Shown: one piece after another, positions 61,119-64,000 of the stretch
Layout of the letters: each line of letters begins with the position of its first letter
Position numbering within the stretch: position 1 is the stretch's first letter
Assembly: GCA_945871905.1 (NCBI GenBank)
Contig: CAMBXL010000001.1
Span: 352,923 to 416,922 of the forward strand
Direction: 5' to 3'
From: Chitinophaga pinensis
Lineage (GTDB): Bacteria; Bacteroidota; Bacteroidia; NS11-12g; UBA955
DNA length: 64,000 nucleotides
Program-made: the position numbers and the translations under genes
Notes under the pieces: generated by a model
Database searches by the model: none
What the model was told of the DNA's origin: nothing
Seen by the model: only the letters and a program-made list of their open reading frames with translations

Positions 61119-63637
61119 TCAATCTTTAAAATAAGATTATCAATACCGATGTTCGTTTCTATCAGAACTTGATAAAGACCACTTTTCATTTGACTTAAAT
61201 TCAGTTGAAATTCATTTTTGTTGATTCCCTCTATTTATACGTCTATTTTTTTTCCTCTCATGTCATAGACGATGATCTGTTTGATAAGTTCGAAGTTTGA
61301 CAGTGTTTTTATAGTACACCTCTCTGAACTTGGATTAGGATACAATATGAATTTTGTTCTTCGAATTGGTAGGTATTCGCAAGTGCTTCCTGTTTTAATT
61401 AAACCATCATTGTATTTTTTGCTCAATCTGTAATAGGCTTTTGTAGGAAGTGGAGTCGAGTCTATGAATTCATATTGAGACAATCCCGCCGAAGAATGAT
61501 GTGCCGCAACTTCCCCTATTTTGTCCCAATTAAGTCTGTTAGATGATTTTTCTAAAATAAAACTAGCAAGTTCATGGTTTAGATTGGCGTTCCATTCCAA
61601 TTTTACAAATTCATGGTAAGATTTAGCTGAAAACGCGGACTCTTGGAAAGGTAAAGGATTGTAACCGCTGAGCAAACTGCCCAAAGTAAAACTGCCAAAA
61701 CTATTGAAACTGTCTGAAGTGCTGGTAATAATTCCTTTTAAGGGTCTACCATTTAAATACGATGGAGTGTTGCTGCTGCCTATGTTGAACCACGAGGTGG
61801 GTGCAAAGGTTTTGTTTTTTAGTACACATAAATTACTGCCATCAAACACCCCATCGCTTGTGTCAAAATACAAGGTCATTCTTGGGTGCGCTCCCGAGGT
61901 GGTTCGAAGTTGACTGTTGGAATGAAGCATCGAGGAACTTAATAATCTTTGTACAGACCACAGTCTAATATTGGAGGCAGTGTCCACATCTGAAGGAAGT
62001 TGCCACCCAAGGGAACGGCCATTCAGGGTTTGCATTTCTGCTCGGTAAGTATAAGAAGTGTTTGAAGTATGGGCAACATTTAAGGTAATTGGTCGCCATT
62101 CATAGTCGTATTTTAAGTCTTGATTATTCCATTTCTTTTTTCCCAATGGGAAATTTAAAGTACTCATAGAGGTAGAATTGCTGGTAAATTCATAATCAAT
62201 AGGCCCATTGATAAAAGCGGAGTCGGACCCAATGTTCGAACTTACGGTTTCATTGTTTAGAACAAGGTTGTATCGACTGCTTGTATTTACTACACCATTT
62301 ATAAATAGGAGTTGATTGGAAACAATAAGTTTGGTGTTTAGGTAAATGGCATCTCTTTTAATGGTATTGATAGTCAGTCGGGAGATGTTGGGATACAATA
62401 AGGAGTCGCTTTTTACGGACATAGAATCCGTGGAGCGAAGAACCACAGTACCTGTGCCAAGTCCAAAATTGATAGTAGCGTTTGAACCAACGGTGGATAG
62501 GTCTTTGTGAAAGAAATTGAGATTGCTGTAGGCAGGTTCAAGGGTTCCTGTACTGTTTTTGATCAATTGCACATTTCCTCTAAAGGTATCTCCTAGGGTG
62601 CTTGCCATACGGAGCCTGCTGTTGTCATTGTGATTGATAACAAGGTTCCCAAAAGAATTGCCACCCACCCAATCGTCAATCCCTCCTCCATTTTTGGTAA
62701 AAGTAGTCGTTCCGCTGTCGGTGCTAAAGCGGTTGTATTCATTGATAAACAAGTCATTCCCACAAACAATACTGTTGTTGTTGGACAAAGAGGAGTAGCT
62801 GATGGTAATGTCATTTTGGACAGTCCATAGGGTTCTTCCTTTCAGTTGCGTGTTTTTGAAAATGCAATTAGTGGGTTTGAACCATTGATTGGGACAGGCA
62901 TTCCATTGTTTGAAGTGGTATAAATGGAGATTGCCTTTAGAAAAAGTATCCGATCGTAAACCAAAGAAATTAATCATTTGCGATGTTCCCGAACCAGATA
63001 GGTCGTTCCCAAAACTAATAGTTCCTGAGGTGTCAGAATGGAGTGAGATGAACTTATAAAAGAGGTTGACCCCACTGTAAGCCATTTCAATATTGCCGGT
63101 TTTGTGTTTTTTTAAGAGGACAGCTCCATTAAAAGTATCCGCAAAAGAGTTTGCCATTCTTATACGGCTATTGCTGCGGTTGTGGATGTCGGCAGCATTC
63201 ATAAAAATATTAGCGCCTTCGCAATCATTGGTTGTGCCACCGGACTTTACAAGTTTGATAGGGTGGTAAAAGATGGTTTTTTGGATAGCGATATTCTCGG
63301 CGCTTATGGCACCTGAGTCGTAAATGTTGGCTTTATTTAAACTGAGGTTATTGGCAAGAGAAACATTGAAATGGTTGAGGTAAACTGAGGCATTGGTCCG
63401 AACTGTGAGGTTGTAAAGGGTGGTATTTTGACGAAGGCGACAGGGGAAAGAAGGAGAGGCGTTGCTAATAACAACAGAGTGGGAGCTGGTATTTGGAATG
63501 CCTGAGGGCGACCAATTAGAGGAGTCGTTCCAATTGTCGGAGGTATTGCCGGTCCAAGTAAAAGTTTGGCCATAGGAAAAGAGGCACAGGCACAGGTTAA
63601 CAAGGAGTAAAAGCTGGGGGCGAGTGATATTGAGTAT
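61115..63637 (-). pseudogene. T9SS type A substrate gene, damaged at both ends
   Basis: On the minus strand an open frame runs from about 63748 to TAA 61235. The signal peptide sits in frame just upstream of the first ATG (63202): NITRPQLLLLVNLCLCLFSY then GQ. The codon where a start would be, at 63635-63637, is ATA, which gives a normal-length signal if it were ATG. No ATG, GTG or TTG precedes the signal in frame. At the 3' end, TAA at 61235-61237 cuts the C-terminal sorting domain after VYDMRGKKIDV, but the next 39 codons in the same frame encode the missing part, including LNLSQMKSGLYQVLIET, up to TAA 61115. The body has two repeats marked NSRIRMANSFADTF and NSRLRMASTLGDTF. Export or full-length synthesis is therefore doubtful. 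Confidence 0.78.
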
Positions 63638-63759
63638 AGAATGACTAATAGAACAAACATCAGAATAGTAATTAAGAATAGCAAGACAAAGTGTAACGTT
63701 ATAAAAAGCGGAAAAAGAACAAATAAAAGTGTATTTATTGGAATGGAATTAAGTAACAA

Positions 63760-64000
63760 TACTTAATTTTTTAAATAAACAATACAATTTCAAACCATTA
63801 TGCTGAGGTAATAACAAGAGCTAAAACCCTTACAAAAAATAAGGTAGTCTGAATTTTAGTACATAAAGCGTATTAAATAAGTTTATTTTTGATAGATAAA
63901 AAGTGTTTAAACTTATCTATTTGCATTAATAAAGGCGAAAAAAGGGAAAAAAAGCCTTAAAAGGAGTCAAAAACGGGTTTTATTTTACTGATTATGGGCG
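63760..64000. other. Intergenic end of window with nested inverted repeats
   Basis: No ORF is seen in these 241 nt. ATAAGTTTA (63877-63885) is inverted at TAAACTTAT (63908-63916), and ATAGATAA (63892-63899) at TTATCTAT (63913-63920). The two pairings share bases, so they would exclude each other. The region is very AT-rich and this may be chance. Confidence 0.3.

Noticed and set aside
42456..61237. Alternative genetic code with TAA as a sense codon
   Set aside because: TAA closes many intact genes here at conserved C-termini (for example actA, porV, acpP), so the in-frame TAAs are best read as mutations.
63337..63759. Hydrophobic 140-residue minus-strand ORF upstream of the T9SS gene
   Set aside because: It is read in another frame over the true signal peptide and N-terminal coding of the T9SS gene, which shows clear protein signals (SYGQ, FTWTGN). 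The hydrophobicity is a frame effect.
1..64000. CRISPR array, prophage, insertion sequence, rRNA or tRNA genes
   Set aside because: No regular short repeats with spacers, no transposase or phage-like ORF, and no stretch resembling rRNA or a tRNA cloverleaf was noticed. A tRNA scan was not possible by eye.

Overview
The window is AT-rich, gene-dense DNA from a free-living member of the Bacteroidota. The evidence is: type IX secretion (T9SS) and gliding genes (gldJ, a porP/sprF-like gene, porU, porV, gldA-gldF-gldG); secreted proteins with T9SS C-terminal sorting domains; an alternative complex III operon (actA-F); many Cys-anchored lipoproteins; and several TAnnTTTG promoter boxes, the Bacteroidota -7 element. 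The genus cannot be fixed from the sequence. No rRNA, tRNA, CRISPR array, prophage or insertion sequence was seen.

Layout. 1-3.6 kb: the end of an unknown gene, hemW on the opposite strand, and a tandem universal stress protein. 3.7-5.7 kb: a fused alpha/beta E1 of a 2-oxoacid dehydrogenase. 5.8-13.5 kb: a tight six-gene operon of two lipoproteins with a repeated Y-x4-(G/R)R-x-P module, a DUF1501-like protein, a lipoprotein with a C-x4-CH motif, a small lipoprotein and a 1181-residue T9SS substrate. This is the best candidate here for an undescribed system. 13.5-19.2 kb: a predicted outer-membrane protein coupled to a long M48 protease, a thioredoxin-like protein, fmt and a T9SS substrate. 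19.4-28.0 kb: actA-F, closed by a strong terminator. 28.2-32.4 kb: a cation efflux protein, a Nudix protein, isocitrate dehydrogenase and a DEAD-box helicase. 32.4-40.3 kb: the gldJ / porP-like / porU / porV block. 40.3-46.2 kb: a metallo-hydrolase, a fatty acid desaturase, a decayed toxin-antitoxin pair, an SDR enzyme, an acetyltransferase-like protein, a glycosyltransferase and a possible 44-residue membrane peptide. 46.2-56.3 kb: a long minus-strand run with rnhA, folC, a TonB-like protein, exbD, exbB, an HU-domain membrane protein, gldG-gldF-gldA, a membrane glycosyltransferase and a small lipoprotein. 56.4-61.1 kb: an FAD oxidoreductase, rnc-fabF-acpP and an M28 peptidase. 61.1-63.6 kb: a T9SS substrate gene that is damaged at both ends.

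How the genes work together. porU, porV, gldJ and the porP-like protein export and anchor cargo of the kind encoded at 9954, 18302 and 61115. gldAFG is a gliding-associated ABC transporter, and ExbB/ExbD/TonB energise the outer membrane. HemW (heme delivery) and the multiheme complex III serve respiration, which isocitrate dehydrogenase and the fused E1 feed.

Two genes carry clear inactivating lesions. The RelE-like toxin at 42255-42581 has two in-frame TAA codons. The T9SS substrate at 61115-63637 has ATA where its start should be and an in-frame TAA that removes the end of its sorting domain. Both otherwise keep one continuous frame, and all four lesions can be explained by C:G to T:A transitions.
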